Assembly: GCF_000327385.1 (NCBI RefSeq)
Contig: NW_008711113.1
Location: 276,915-340,914 of the forward strand
Length of the DNA stretch: 64,000 bases
Direction: 5' to 3'
Origin: Lottia gigantea
Lineage: Eukaryota > Mollusca > Gastropoda > Lottiidae
In this document: piece by piece, positions 9,813 through 21,873 of the stretch
Position numbering within the stretch: position 1 is the first letter of the stretch
How the letters are laid out: each line of letters starts with the position of its first letter
Notes under the pieces: model-generated
What the model was told of the DNA's origin: nothing
Database searches by the model: none
The model's input: the letters and a program-made list of their open reading frames with translations, nothing else
Translations under genes and position numbers: made by a program

Positions 9813-11753
9813 GTCATGTTTGCAAACAGATGTGAAGCCAATAATAACGACTGCGTTTTTACAAATTAATAATATAAAGAAAGTAATTTATGAGTTTAAT
9901 AATACTCCAGATATGAATTATTAGCAATATATATGTGCTTTTAATATACAGTTATTGGCGCGAAGACTTATTAATTTCTTCGCAAATAATATCCAAATAT
10001 GAAGTTGCCATGGTTTTCGTCGGTTAGTCGTTTTAATAATAGTCCGGTATAACACTTAAAAGGTTAAATGTTCTGAGACGGAAACGAGTACGTTAACTTG
10101 TACACGTAGGTTTTAATTCTATTTACACATTTAGGATAATGAGCTTTCGTCAGTTTGCTGTCTTTATGCGTAATCCAGTCCCTAGTCTAATACCCAAATT
10201 CTAGTCTAATGGTCTTTTGGCATTATACTTTCGGCTTCGGAGCCTGCGTGTTATTACAATCTGAAAGGCAATCAAGAATTTGTACGCAGTCCACGATAAG
10301 AAGGTACATATGATACGAAATTAGACTCCTTTGGTACGTAACGTCCCTTTTAATTATACTCTTGGCACCAGGTTTAATGAACGTTAAATTGCTTCACGCA
10401 GATAAAAAGTTCATATTATTACAATTTTTAATGAGAATCTTGCTTCTTTTTCTACAGTAGATGTAAAAAGTGAAGAAAATGGGCGATAAGCGAGACATTT
10501 GATACCAAAACGTAAACATTAGGTACGAAATAACCTTAAATAATTATTAAGTTTGTTCTATCGGTGGAAAACACGCGTCTATCTTCGAAACACATCACAT
10601 TTTCCCATTATCCACGCCACGTCTATTTTTCTGTTTAATACCCTAAACACAATATATTATAGCGAATAAACAGTTGGCCAAAAAGGAAATTTAATTTCTA
10701 GTGAGTAATTTAAGTCGTTATCACCATCAAAGGGGCCCTACTTATCTCGCTTATTTAGATATCAGAGAAAAGGGCGAGTCTACCATCTTAAAACTCCGCA
10801 GGGGTGTCAAACATTTAGGTTTTAAATTCGTGCTATGGAAGTCCGCCATTATTAATCATTTTTCTATCTCTTTTTCTAGAGAATGACAAGTCATTAATTG
10901 CGCCACCTGTCGTCATTTGCAAAAGCTTGCACTGAAAATTAAATCAATTTGGTTGAAAGCTGATAGGACATTGAAGGTAATTGAATATGGGCTGTATGCC
11001 GTAATAAACCTAATTAGGGAAAGCGATATACGAACGAAGAGCGGCGCCAGATCGTAATTGGCATTGATAGTCGACCCCACTAATGAGTAGGCGACAGAAA
11101 GAGGAGCGAAACATTGTGAAGATAAGGTGGAGATTTGGTATTAAAGGGAGCAACCCAGATAGGTCTAATGTCCATATTCAAAACTATGGCATTAAAGGAT
11201 CTTCAATACGTTTGATAAGTCAACAAATGTCATGCTATTGTACAAATTTGTATCGAAATATTAAGCAATTCTGGTATTTGAAGTAAAAAAAAATCATTAA
11301 AAGTCTAATCATTCGAGTCAATATCTTCCATTCTCATGAAGAATATGTAGTCTTGTTTATTAACGCGCTCAAAAAAACATTAAGAATCAAACGATTTTTT
11401 CAATCTAAGAAGATATTCCCTGATATTCTTTAATATCAAAAAATATTCCCCGACAAATTGTAATTATAAGAAACCTAATGGCACAATAATTATGGATAAT
11501 TATGAGCTGATGCTTTTCCTAAATGGGATGTCCTCTTTAAAACGATCTCCCAGTGAGATCTGGTGATTAAATTTGCTTCAAAATAGTTTTCTTTTAAATA
11601 GGAAATTTTCAATTTACAAGCAAGACAAGCCGACAACAAAAACCCATTACAACAGCCTCTACAGGCTTTTAATTTTTATCAAAACCTCAATATACAGAAA
11701 ACCAACATAATTTGGTAGCCGAGAAAATGAGTAAATAATCAAAACGAAAGATA
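9813..11753. other. Unique intronic island
   Basis: Nearly 2 kb without tandem repeats. It contains an E-box CACCTG in CGCCACCTGTCG near 10901 and a CCTAATTAGG palindrome near 11010. I see no exon and no RNA gene. It is a candidate regulatory island only by absence of repeats. Confidence 0.35.
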
Positions 11754-12031
11754 GACAAGTATTCAAATGTTTGATAAAATGCTTGGTTGAAATTGAGATC
11801 TTAAGAAAATTGAAATGTTATGGAAGGCATTAGAGGCCGTTATAGAAAATGACACTATGAAAGTACAGCGTGGCCCATAGAAATATTGAAAAAGTATGCA
11901 TGACAAGTATTCAAATGTTTGATAATTTTTGTTGGATACAATTGAAATCTTAAGAAAATTGAAATGTTATGGAAGGCATTAGAGGCCATTATAGAAACCA
12001 AAGACACTACGAAAGTACAGCTCATGCAGAG
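11754..12031. repeat. Tandem duplication, period 148 bp
   Basis: GACAAGTATTCAAATGTTTG begins at 11754 and at 11902. The copies then share TCTTAAGAAAATTGAAATG, TATGGAAGGCATTAGAGGCC and GAAAGTACAGC, with small indels between them. Confidence 0.85.
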
Positions 12032-12635
12032 GAAATGTAAAGTTACGGAAGCCCAAATTAGCCAATACAAAGAACAAGCATGGATATCTTAGCAAATGGA
12101 TTGGTCAAGGAGCTATTGGTAAAAAAGGCCGAAAAACCACAGAACATTGGGGCGTATTTATATTTTCAACCCCCTGGGCGTCGATGGTGCATATCATCAG
12201 GACCCTGGGACGAAGATGTAGATGAAATGGCGGATCAGTGGCACAACACCAATTAAATTTAGTTTCGTATTCGAGAGCTACAAGTATCATTTTCGTATCA
12301 TTAAAAACGAAGTGTTTAGATGACCCTTTGCTTCACTTTTCATTAGCCAATGTGTTTAGTTTACGTTAACTGACAAGGAGTGAATGCGATCTGAAAACCA
12401 TTACGCTAATTAGTTCCCATGTAAAACTACCCAGGCCAGAGTGGAGAGAGTCTTAAGTTTGAAACGTTTGTTGACTATGAAATCTTCGTTAGGGCCTTTA
12501 GCTAACATCTTGGTACAATATACGAAGGGCTTATACGAAATACTGGACACCTTTAATACAATTTGTGCCTCGAATATTTGACCATTGTAGACAATCCCAA
12601 CGCATTTCAAATGCAGAATTTATAAAGATTGTAAA
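12032..12635. other. Intronic spacer
   Basis: No supported feature. Short open frames on both strands overlap each other, which argues against any of them being real. Confidence 0.4.
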
Positions 12636-12903
12636 GAGGTTTTCTAGACATTTATGTGTAATGTGGAGTGATAGCATCGAATCAAACCATTCTAATTTTC
12701 AGTCATGTCTGCGGTTCGTGTATTTAAAAGTACATGACGTCACTGTCCCAAAAGCTGCTAATACATTTTACAGCTTTTGCGACAAGACGTCATAAAACGC
12801 TTCATTTTAGAGGCATTGCAAGATTGACAGGTGTCTGATTGAAAGTTGGAATGGTGCAAATTAATGATATCAGTGACCCCGATACACATAAAATGCATAC
12901 CTC
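12636..12903. mobile_element. Fold-back (MITE-like) element, whole copy 1, 268 bp
   Basis: The two halves are inverted repeats of each other. The left half runs GAGGTTTTCTA.., TATGTGTA.., GATAGCATC, ACCATTC, TTTTCAGTC, GACGTCACTGTC. The right half reads the complement of the same landmarks (GACGTCATAAAACGC, GTCTGATTGAAAGTTGGAATG, ATATCAGTG, GATACACATA..CCTC). The loop between the arms is about 20 bp. A full CRE-type palindrome TGACGTCA lies at 12735-12742. The element has no coding capacity. The homologous copy at 33078-33370 defines the ends. A clean target-site duplication is not obvious. Confidence 0.8.
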
Positions 12904-13264
12904 CCCTTTAAATACAGAGATCCTTATGGATCTTCAATAAATATAACACGCCTCCTTCAGCGGATCGGATCGGAACGGATCAGACTAAAACTGTAAATGG
13001 TCATTAATCATTAGATGATATGAAACATAACTGATCCGGTATCAAGATATGACCTTACAACAAAATATGACAAGAATCATGATTAATGATGATAATGATG
13101 ATGATGAATAACACCAGCTTGTCTGATAAGCATATTGATGATTTTTCACTGAAAAGCTATCGGAAGGGATTCTATGAAAAGTGGCGTTACGTGTTTTCTG
13201 TAAGCCTTACGGTTAAGGTAGATCTTGAAAGTTATGTTTATAAGTAAAAAATGGGCACTGGAAG
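12904..13264. other. Intronic spacer with short direct repeats
   Basis: It contains GGATCGGATCGGAACGGATC near 12963 and a GATGATAATGATGATGATGA run near 13088. Nothing else is recognised. Confidence 0.45.
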
Positions 13265-13540
13265 CCAACGTACAACCGTAATTCCATTTCATTTCATTTC
13301 ATAAACTGAAAAAACGTAGGATTTTCAAAACAGAAAATCTATTTCATTTTATTAACAAGGTTTGCAAAAATTAGGAACACAGAGCAACAGTTATTCCATT
13401 TCATTCCATAAACTAGAAATCTACAAAATCACGACAGTAAGACTAGCAAGAAAAATTTTATTTCATTTCATAAACCGTAGGACATGTGAAAAGTAAGACT
13501 CGCAAAGGTAATTCCAATTCATTTCATTTTTTCAACCTTC
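13265..13540 (+). repeat. Scattered ATTTCATTTCATAAAC repeats
   Basis: Four or five blocks of ATTCCATTTCATTTC or a close variant, followed by ATAAACTG/ATAAACTAG/ATAAACCG, occur at about 60-70-bp spacing. The CATTT motif equals the simple 3' tail of the SINE family described below, so the array may be an amplified SINE tail. A related array in the opposite orientation lies at 18025-18260. Confidence 0.65.
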
Positions 13541-14301
13541 CAAATATAAACACGTTCGGTACAAATTGGACGTCAATTTTGTATCTGATTTGAATAATAA
13601 CATGTCAACGAAAAGTATCGCACTGTTTGTTCCACCAGCGTTAAGTGTCAACCCAGCATATCTTGAAATAAAATATTAATTGCCACTAATTAGTACCGTT
13701 ATCTCACTAATGATAGGGAGGGGGCATGTATCTTAACAAACTGTGTGACATCATTAGGTCTTTTCCAGCAGTTACGTTATCGCGAAAGTTGATCTGCCCC
13801 TTTTTAGCTTCTTTTTTTAGGAGCAATTACTTTAGAATTCAGTTTCAAATGCCTTAAAACATGCATTAAGAAAAAATGACTGGGGAAAAGGCATTAATCA
13901 TAATGGATCATATTTGAGGATTCTATGCTTAAAATTGAGGTACTATTGCGAAAGGAATCGCACAAAAATGAGTTGGAAAGCTAAGCTTCAAGACATCGTC
14001 GTGTGTTTGTGCGTCCGATTTATTTTTGTTTTTCACGTTCTTGTATATAGCTGACTGGTTAATCTTAGCTACTGGTATTGGGAATTTCAAATCTAACAAT
14101 GAACTACTACAGTAGAAGTTGAAGCGTCAATGACATAATCAGATAAGCCTAATTAAAACTCGTTATAAATATTTACACTGTGAGTTAGCTGGAATCAGAT
14201 GGGACAAATTGACATTTTCAAACTGTTCGCTATCCACAATTAGTGTCATTTAAAAACATACGACAGCGGCTGTTACATGCAGAATTTGAAATCATATTTC
14301 T
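13541..14301. other. Intronic spacer
   Basis: No gene or repeat supported. Confidence 0.4.
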
Positions 14302-14780
14302 CTCCAGATTGAGCTAATGAAGTCAGACAACGTCAGGCTCCAGATCGAGCTAATGAAGTCAGACAATGTCATGTTTTAGTTAGAGCTAATAAAGTCAGGC
14401 AACGTCAGGCTCCAGATTGAGCTAATGAAGTCAGACAACGCCATGTCTTAGATAAAGTTAAAGAAGTCGAGCAAAGCCAGGCTCCAGATTGAGCTAATGC
14501 AGTCGGGCAACGCCATGCTTCAGATTGAGCTAATGAAGTCGGACAACGCCATGCTTCAGATTGAGCTAATGAAGTCGGACAACGCCATGCTCTAGATAAA
14601 GCTAATGCCAATCATCAGATTGAGCTATTGAAGCCGATAAACGCCATGCAGTGTGCAATGAGGTAACAATTATCAGGCCAGTGACATTTGTCTATTAAAA
14701 AGGTATCATCTCGACCTATGTCAGGATCGAATACCCGACCTTCAGGTTAGCGAGCAAGCGTCTGAGCCAGCCTGGAATGC
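14302..14780 (-). mobile_element. tRNA-derived SINE containing an internal 36-bp minisatellite
   Basis: Eight 36-bp units (14302-14589, landmark CTCCAGATTGAGCTAATGAA) are followed by a ninth, disturbed unit. The last unit runs without a break into the ordinary SINE body (CGCCATGCAGTGTGCAATGAGG, then CAGTGACATTTGTC). It then reaches a tRNA-like head on the minus strand: B-box complement at 14723-14735 and A-box complement near 14759-14772. The 36-bp unit matches the SINE's own GAGCTAATGAAG..CAACGCCATG segment, so the minisatellite arose by tandem expansion inside the SINE. Because 36 is a multiple of 3, the minus strand has a 68-codon open frame with a 12-residue repeat. I regard it as incidental. 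Confidence 0.75.
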
Positions 14781-16049
14781 CGTTTGATAGGAAGACTAGA
14801 GAGAATATACGTTTCCAAGCATTTCATCCCATTCCGTGGCAATCTATCTTTAATCTTCTCCAACACACCAACCTTACATCGTTTTAACAGCTTATACAAC
14901 CAACTTCACACACAAATATCAAAGACGAACGAGTAGTTTGTTTAAAGAAATAATTATCCACGCTTTTAACAGTCTGTCGTGGATTGCCAAAACTGTGAAG
15001 TTTCTAAACGATGTCTGATAGTGGAAACTATTGAACGAACAGTACATGTACATCAAGACCGAGCCTAATCTACCCGTAACACATTTCTCTCTCAAAATTG
15101 GGATTTGGGTTGGGTACAAGTCGACCTAGATCAATTGAAAGGATATGGCTAGCTACTTCCAGAAACAGCAGATCATCGTGTCATTTCAAGAAAAGCTAAT
15201 TTCAACTACCATTGAAGCAGTTGGATCGTACAAAACGCCCGAGAACTGGCCGAGAGTGCTTGGGCTTCAACAGGTTGGAAACGATCCCAAAGTTCTTTGA
15301 ATTATTGCCAACTGGAGCAAACGATGATCCAATAAAACTATTAATAGTAACAAAATGACTTCGTCTTGGGAGTTAAATGTGAACTTAAAATTCTTTGGAA
15401 ACCAAAGTAAATGTGTGTTTAACTGTTTCCCTTTGCCTCGTGGAACAGAAAGTGAGTCCAAAATAAGAATACCATTAACAGCAAAAGAATGGTCCAAGAA
15501 AGCTATTTATACCAACCGAATGGTACTTGTCAAGAGAACTGGCGGATATACTTAATGTCATTCATCATTGTTGACAAATGTGAATAGCTTGTTAAAACTC
15601 GTGAAGATCTCGTCAAATTTACGACTGAAGTCGACCATTTACATCATGTACAAATTAAGCGAGAAGAGCCGTAGATTGGACGACAAGTGGACGTCTTACA
15701 ACAAGGTAATTAGCCGACTAGTACCGTCTTGGAGTTAAAGCGATAGTATGTCTTTGAGATATGTCTCAAGCAAAACGTCATCTTTATCATTTCAAGCTAT
15801 TACGAACTTCGTCTAATGCATACAATTCAATCCAATCAAATCGCTTCATTCCGTGATACACGAAAGGTGGCTTTTGCAGTAAAGGCATAAACCGAAGACG
15901 AAGTACGCAAGCGAATACAGCCAACCAGAGCCTATATCTGTGTAAGCAATTTGTGGGTATTTGTGAAGATGGCATAATTTATGCTAATGATCTCTAAGCA
16001 GACATAGTATAGAATGGCGGCCTCCTTTGATACAAATGCCATACAGCCA
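14781..16049. other. Intronic island without recognised features
   Basis: About 1.3 kb with overlapping short open frames on both strands (for example 15267-15555) but no recognisable domain, no splice-consistent exon and no repeat. Confidence 0.4.
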
Positions 16050-16325
16050 AGCTTCATAGTGGTGGCTACGATTCTGCAAGGTCTGGTACATACCCACTTT
16101 CAAGGCAGTCTTGACAGTTGTGGCTTTAATAAAACACGAAAAATATCTCTTTAGCCTTTAAGACAGACATGATACATTGTGGCTTTAACTTACGAAAGAT
16201 GTCACCATACGTCATTCCATTGCCTTTGTGTATAGTAATGCGAAAGTATACAACTATGTGTGCCTTGAAGACAAACGTTACACATATTGTGGCTTTAACT
16301 TAAGCAAACGTCACCGTACGAGTTA
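16050..16325. repeat. Degenerate tandem repeat with ATTGTGGCTTTAACTTA
   Basis: GTGGCTTTAA recurs at 16119, 16179 and 16289, preceded each time by GCCTT.AAGACA or GGCAGTCTTGACA and followed in two copies by an A-rich segment and GTCACC.TACG. The spacing is irregular (60 and 110 bp), so this is an old array. Confidence 0.65.
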
Positions 16326-17424
16326 AAAGCTCGCTTTCGACTTCATTAGCGATAATTGGGCAAAAGAAAGAAAAATAAATTGAAATAAGGTCAGCTGTAA
16401 TAAGTTAAGCAACATTCGTTTAACCACATCTCAACATTTTAATTGGATTTTTAATGAGTAAAAACCTACCAGAAACACGAAGGAGAAACGAGTTTTTCAT
16501 CTTTTTATGAAATAAATGAGGAAAGATGCCCTGCACGTATTTGGCTTCCAATAATGTATACACAAACGGGAAAGGCTGGCTCAAATTAAAATTGTTCTCT
16601 TTGATGTCGTAAGTGGTGGGCCGACCGAGAGGACGGATTCTCCTATTACCCCCCTAGAGGGTGGGGTGGTCGTTAAAGACGTACAATCGTCAGCTTCCTT
16701 GCAGCGCGCCAAAACATATTGAATGACGTTAGACATGAATTATAAGGTTTTATGACTACGCCTAAGAACGTAGATCCTAAAAATTGCTAAAAAGTTGCCT
16801 ATGCTTCAGAAAACTATCGAAGATTAGCACGAAATACTGGGAATTCAGCACGAAAATATATATTTCACTTGCGCATGCCAAAAAGCATATCACTTGGCCA
16901 TTTTTAATGGTGACTCCGCGAAGTATTTTTATACAGACGAATTATGTAGTCCTTTAGGATATAAGGCGCGACCAGAAGAAAATAACGAGGTCCAATTATT
17001 TTTGTTTACATATTATTTAAAGAGATGGAGGTCACGTGGTTTCTATTTGAGACTGGCTCAATGTTTTGGGGGTTAATTATTTGAAATATAGCGACTTCTT
17101 TTGATTGAGGTTCGCTGTCTCACGTAATGGCTCGGATCGCTCCGAGAAGAATGTGAGATTTTTAATCTGTTAAAACATTATGATATAACGTTGAATGGAT
17201 TAATGACACATTCGCGACCCATTGTTCGAATTAAAGGTCAAAGGTCTTGAACTCATCTACCCTATTACCATTCTACGGATGGGGGCATTATTTTACCTTT
17301 TTCAGAAGTATATCTTAAAAGATAGCTGGCCTGTACCATATTTTCTAAAGGGGTCGGATCAAAAAAGCGTATATGGAAAAGGAGTTTCGGTTGGAACAAG
17401 ACACTCTGTCATGGCTAAGAATTC
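16326..17424. other. Intronic spacer
   Basis: No supported gene. A 60-codon frame at 16894-17076 and the start of a 126-codon frame at 17222 have no known domain. The latter runs into a SINE end, which argues against a real protein. Confidence 0.4.
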
Positions 17425-17756
17425 CTTTATTGCACACTGCATGACCCTTCTCATGTTCATTATCTCAATAAGATACACAGAAGACAGACGTAAAACTTCA
17501 TTTCAATTCGGAGAACACCAACAACACAAGTTATCAAAAAGGCGGGAAAAACATAGTTTAACCGATAACAAAAAATACGACGAGCAGATCTGGCAAACAT
17601 AGTAATATCAAAGATACATGAAAGACAGACGTAAAACTTCATTTCATTTCAATTACAACAACGACAACACTTACACGAAGTTATCAAATAAGGCGGGAAA
17701 ACATAGTTTTAAGGATAAAAAAAAATAAGACGAGCAGAACTGACACAAAAAGACTG
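17425..17756 (+). repeat. SINE 3' end in plus orientation, tandemly duplicated (period 140 bp)
   Basis: ATTGCACACTGCATGACCC (17437 onward) and GACAGACGTAAAACTTCATT (17483 and again 17623) match the complement of the dispersed SINE body and tail. Each tail is followed by a shared flank with AACAACAC..AAGTTATCAAA, GGCGGGAAAA.CATAGTTT and GACGAGCAGA. SINE tail plus flank were therefore duplicated together after insertion. Confidence 0.7.
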
Positions 17757-18024
17757 AATTTGTTATTAAAGTAACCGAAACTCGATATCTATTTAATTAA
17801 AGCGAGGTTTCATAATATTCTCTACTAATATCTGCCTTAAATCTGGTGGCCATTGTTAAAATAAGTAAGCTATAATTGCCTATTAGTTAGAGAGGATCGA
17901 GATAATTAACACCCATATCAAATGGTAATCTATTAAGGGAGGCTTACATTTATGTTTAAATAACCAACCATTTGTGTGTCGTAGTTGATTAAAATTTGTG
18001 TAATGTGTTTCTCTATTGTACACT
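17757..18024. other. Intronic spacer
   Basis: Nothing recognised. Confidence 0.35.
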
Positions 18025-18260
18025 TGTGAAATGAAATGAATTGGGATTTCATGCGTAGAAATGAAACACTATGAATTGGGATTGAAAAGAAAAGAATTGA
18101 TTTGATTCTGATGCAAGGGCCAGTGCTTCCAACTTTCAACCCTTATGCGCTGAAATGAAATAGAATAAAATGATTTGGGATCGAAACGAAATGAGTTGGG
18201 ATATTACATTCAAAAATGAAACGAAATGAATTGGAATTTTTGAAAAAAAAACATGAAATG
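18025..18260 (-). repeat. GAAATGAATTGGGAT-type simple repeat
   Basis: Six or so imperfect units of GAAATGAATTGG(A/G)AT(T), interrupted by unique bases. On the minus strand the motif reads CCAATTCATTTC, close to the SINE tail motif and to the array at 13265-13540. Probably an expanded SINE tail. Confidence 0.65.
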
Positions 18261-18374
18261 AATTGGATTTTAGAATCTAATATACAGCTATATCCTCTTA
18301 TGCGAAACGGCACAAGGAAATGGGATAAGTAACCTAAGGAATGATCACAAATATAATGCATGTCTTATGTTCAA
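18261..18374. other. Short spacer
   Basis: Nothing recognised. Confidence 0.3.
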
Positions 18375-18850
18375 ATCATATAAATTGACACAGGAAATGT
18401 TCTGACGATCTGAGAACATTTCATTCAAAAGACTCCTTTAAATAGAACATTACGAACGAGAGAGCATGTAGGAATTTCACAAATATGTTCACCTAAGGAA
18501 GCCCTCTTTAAGATGGCACAAGTACATCTGAACATTCCATTCAAAAGGCTCTTTTCATTAAACTAAGAACAATGCGAACATATACAATTGAGTTGAATGT
18601 TCACGAAAATATGTCACCATAATGTTCACCCAAGCACGCCCTCTTTAATTTGGCAAAAGAAATGTTCTCATAATCAAAATAAGAACATTACCAGAGAGAC
18701 AACTTTAAAATTTGGAAAAGAAACGTTAGGAATGTTCAAAAACATTGTACAAACCCGTTGCTAAAAACAACCTCATTGAGTTGGCACCAGAAATGTTCTG
18801 ACAATCTGAGAACATTCCATCCAAAAGAAGCTTTAATCAGATTTCGTTGA
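18375..18850. repeat. Degenerate tandem repeat, about 135 bp, four units
   Basis: Each unit holds TTTAA.TTGGCACAAGAAATG or a variant, TTCTGACAATCTGAGAACATT, CCATTCAAAAG and AATATGTTCACC. Landmarks occur near 18386, 18517, 18650 and 18780. Units differ by many substitutions and indels. Confidence 0.7.
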
Positions 18851-20835
18851 ACTAATCGAATTCAGATACAAACGCAGTCCTTTATCTGGAGCTGTCAAAT
18901 TGAAAACAAGACGTTGACAAAACAATTTGTCCAATCTTGTGTCGTTATTGGACTTGGAAAGAAATTAGAATCTACAAGTGTCCTTTCTCATTTATTTCGT
19001 TTTTATTTCATTAAACTGATATCGGCACTTATTTATTTCGCATTACGTTTAATTTGCACTTGTATCAAATTGAATCAAAGTTTGTATGAAAAAAAACTCT
19101 TATGATCGGAGTTGGAATTCGATCGATTTAAAAGCAATAAGTATAGTTAAATAGAAATTAAGGTTGGATACTCCCTCTGATTTAATTTTCCTAGAAAGGT
19201 GGGCGAGTAAAACGTAAAAGATTACCTTCAAGCCAGAACTCACGAAAATGGCACATAATATGCCTTTCCCTCCACTGCAAGAAGCGCAGCGAATATTGAA
19301 CAACGCTATGTATTATGGAATGGTGGGAGATCTTGCAATAACTGTTGCCTCAGCCTGCTATTTTCGATTTGATTTCTGAGGAAACCATATTAAACGTCAC
19401 TACAATAACCTTCGCCACCAAGAACAAACGACATCCCATTTTCAAGACAACTCATACCTGTCTTTTTCCGAATTTCGAGGGATGCACTGCAAGAAAACTT
19501 CCTCATTCACATAGACGACAATCCACCTTTAAGTAATTAAGACGCAGAAAAAATGACACAACCGTCTTTCCCAATTTCAAAACTAAAGCTTATTAAAAGA
19601 AAAAGAAGGATTTTTTTTTATATTATCTCAATTGTGGTGGTATTGTAGCCGCTGATTGATCTGACAATGATAAATAACTTTTAATTAAACTAGAGCTAGA
19701 ATTCAATTAGAACAGATTTAATAGCTATCCATTCTTCAAGCGGACTCTACCTCTAAGATTCAATTAAACTCAAGCCTCTTGAACGTGACACTCGGCTATA
19801 ACTTATAGTTTCGTAAACATAACGCTTGTATTTCATTATGGTTTTCGCAAACAAACTTCAATATCTAAGTAACTCGCCAATTTAGGCGGAGATTATTACT
19901 TTTAAAGGAATATTCGCGTCAAATGTAAGGGTTTTTAGCCGATATGACGTTTTGGCGCAACCCGTATCAATTTTCAGGATGGGAAATTCACTCTCGGTTC
20001 GTCTTTGATGTCATATAAATATCTGCTTTATCAAGAGCTTAAGAGCTTAATTTCAGCTTCCTGTACCACTTTTGAAGATGTTACTGTTACTCTCAGTCCG
20101 TCCACAATGATATAGAACAAACTGTTTTGAACCTACGTCAGTCAAGACAGAAAGTTTCTCATGCCTTTACTATCATTCTTCACTCAAGATACTTCAACAA
20201 TTTATACTCCTTTATTTAATTACAGACGAATCTAAAGTAGAATTTTCATTCTGAAAAAGTATATGCACAATTGGGACTGAATTCTAACCTGGTAAAGCAA
20301 AATATTTCGGGAATGTATGCCTTTAATAAAAGCTCTTCACCATGTTTGCTATCGTGCTTTCAAATTTCAATATCATTCCCACTCTTCGGTAATAGTAGCC
20401 TCCTTCTCTTAAGAGGGGTCTCGTGTTTCCTTTGCCGATATTCGAGTAATTGCATCGTACTCTTAAGTGATTGGAATATCCCCTCCAGACATCCAATACG
20501 ATCTGCATTAAATATTGACGTGTGCACTCATTCCCTTTATTAGAAAATATTCATGCATCTTGAGCGAATTCCCATTACGAGATCTCGTGGAGTATGTCGT
20601 TATGCATTGTTGGTTGTGCTACGGAATCCCCTTGAAAACAGATACTAGTCGGGTCGATGGTTCATCAAATCGCCAGCCATTTTGGTCTGAAAGACCCCCT
20701 TTCCCATTACTTTGTCATAGATTGGCTATGAACCTCTTTTGATTGGTACAATACCAAAAGAGTGGCCAAGGGAATTACCAAATGCTCGAAGCACGAGTTT
20801 GAAATCCATACAAATCTACATGCATTCATTTCAAC
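18851..20835. other. Long unique intronic island
   Basis: About 2 kb without repeats. Open frames (18914-19105, 19345-19536, 20271-20543) have no domain I recognise and overlap frames on the other strand. No exon can be supported. Confidence 0.4.
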
Positions 20836-20850
20836 ACCCCCCCCCCCCCT
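20836..20850 (+). repeat. Poly-C run of 13
   Basis: Thirteen consecutive cytosines at 20837-20849. Such a run is prone to length change and sequencing error. Confidence 0.9.
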
Positions 20851-21254
20851 ACTCCTAACGATTTCCAGTGTAACCCCAAACACATTCTTCCCTAAACCGC
20901 CCAACAAACCAAGATAATAGTAACACTCTTTAGCTGTTCAAAGCATCCTGATAAAGTAATGGCATAGACGACTGATTTCTTCCTTGGCAACGAATCACGA
21001 TCTCGGCTCAAGAAAAACAACAATTTCATCAAAATTAATTAAATTACTTGGATGTTTTATTTGCTAGAGTCTTATTTACGGCAGCTGGCAAGCAACGTAA
21101 TTACTAGTACCCTTATAGTAGACCATCCAATTTCACTAGTGATTGTGGACAGGATTACCGACCGACCAAATCTCATTTACTTTCGCTTCTTAGGAAAATA
21201 GGAAAGATTCTTCCCTCCAGCCACTATTTCTATCTCGAGTCTCTGCTTTCAGTC
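20851..21254. other. Intronic spacer
   Basis: Nothing recognised. Confidence 0.35.
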
Positions 21255-21575
21255 AACTTCACGTAATTAACGGATAACGTTTAGAGAGTTTTCAATATCT
21301 CAACGTTAACGATACCAATATACAGACGGATAATGTATGGAAATTGTAGTGAAACAGATGACGTTATTAACGGATAACGTTTAGAGCGTTTTCCATAATT
21401 TCAACGTTAATGATACAAGCCTATAGTCAGATAACTACGCCAACGAAACCGATAACTTTATTGAAAGATAACGTTTAAATAAATTTGCATTATCAAGGCT
21501 ATCGAAACGGATGACGTAAGTTGTGGATAACGTTTAGAGAATTATCCATTCTCAACGTTAATGATACAACGAAAA
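21255..21575. repeat. Tandem repeat with GGATAACGTTTAGAG, three to four units
   Basis: The block ATTAACGGATAACGTTTAGAG, then a TTTTCCAT..CTCAACGTTAATGATAC tract, recurs at about 21268, 21369, 21470 (weak) and 21520. AACGTTA/TAACGTT pairs make each unit partly self-complementary. Confidence 0.75.
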
Positions 21576-21873
21576 ACGTTAACGTTAACAACACAAACAT
21601 ATAATTGTAGACGACCCAATCTAAGCTCTGCCCCTGTTAAATTGTCAGTAAACATGGGTCGAGCTGAACTCTACGCCTATGGCAGAAGTCATCACACGTG
21701 ACCTTCTCGGGAACCATTAAAGGATATGTAAACGAGATGAGAGCGGCTAAGTTCGTCAGGATTTGATCCGATTCTCATTATGACATAAGACACTTTAATC
21801 CCAACAGCTTGCTCGTATAATGAACATGAAGGCAATGCGGAAGTTCCTTGTGACATATGGCATGTTAGCCACA
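21576..21873. other. Intronic spacer
   Basis: No feature supported. Confidence 0.35.

Noticed and set aside
14405-14611. 68-codon frame with a 12-residue repeat (AWRCPTSLAQSE)
   Set aside because: Product of the 36-bp minisatellite, whose unit is a multiple of three. Same reasoning applies to the repeat-bearing frames at 48301-48495, 54864-55184, 57601-57867 and 63660-63893.
17222-17602. 126-codon open frame on the plus strand
   Set aside because: The second half runs through a SINE 3' end and its tandem flank. The first half has no recognisable domain, and no splice-consistent exon is evident.
20271-20543. 90-codon frame on the plus strand
   Set aside because: Overlaps a 61-codon frame on the other strand, has no known domain and lies in an otherwise featureless intron segment.
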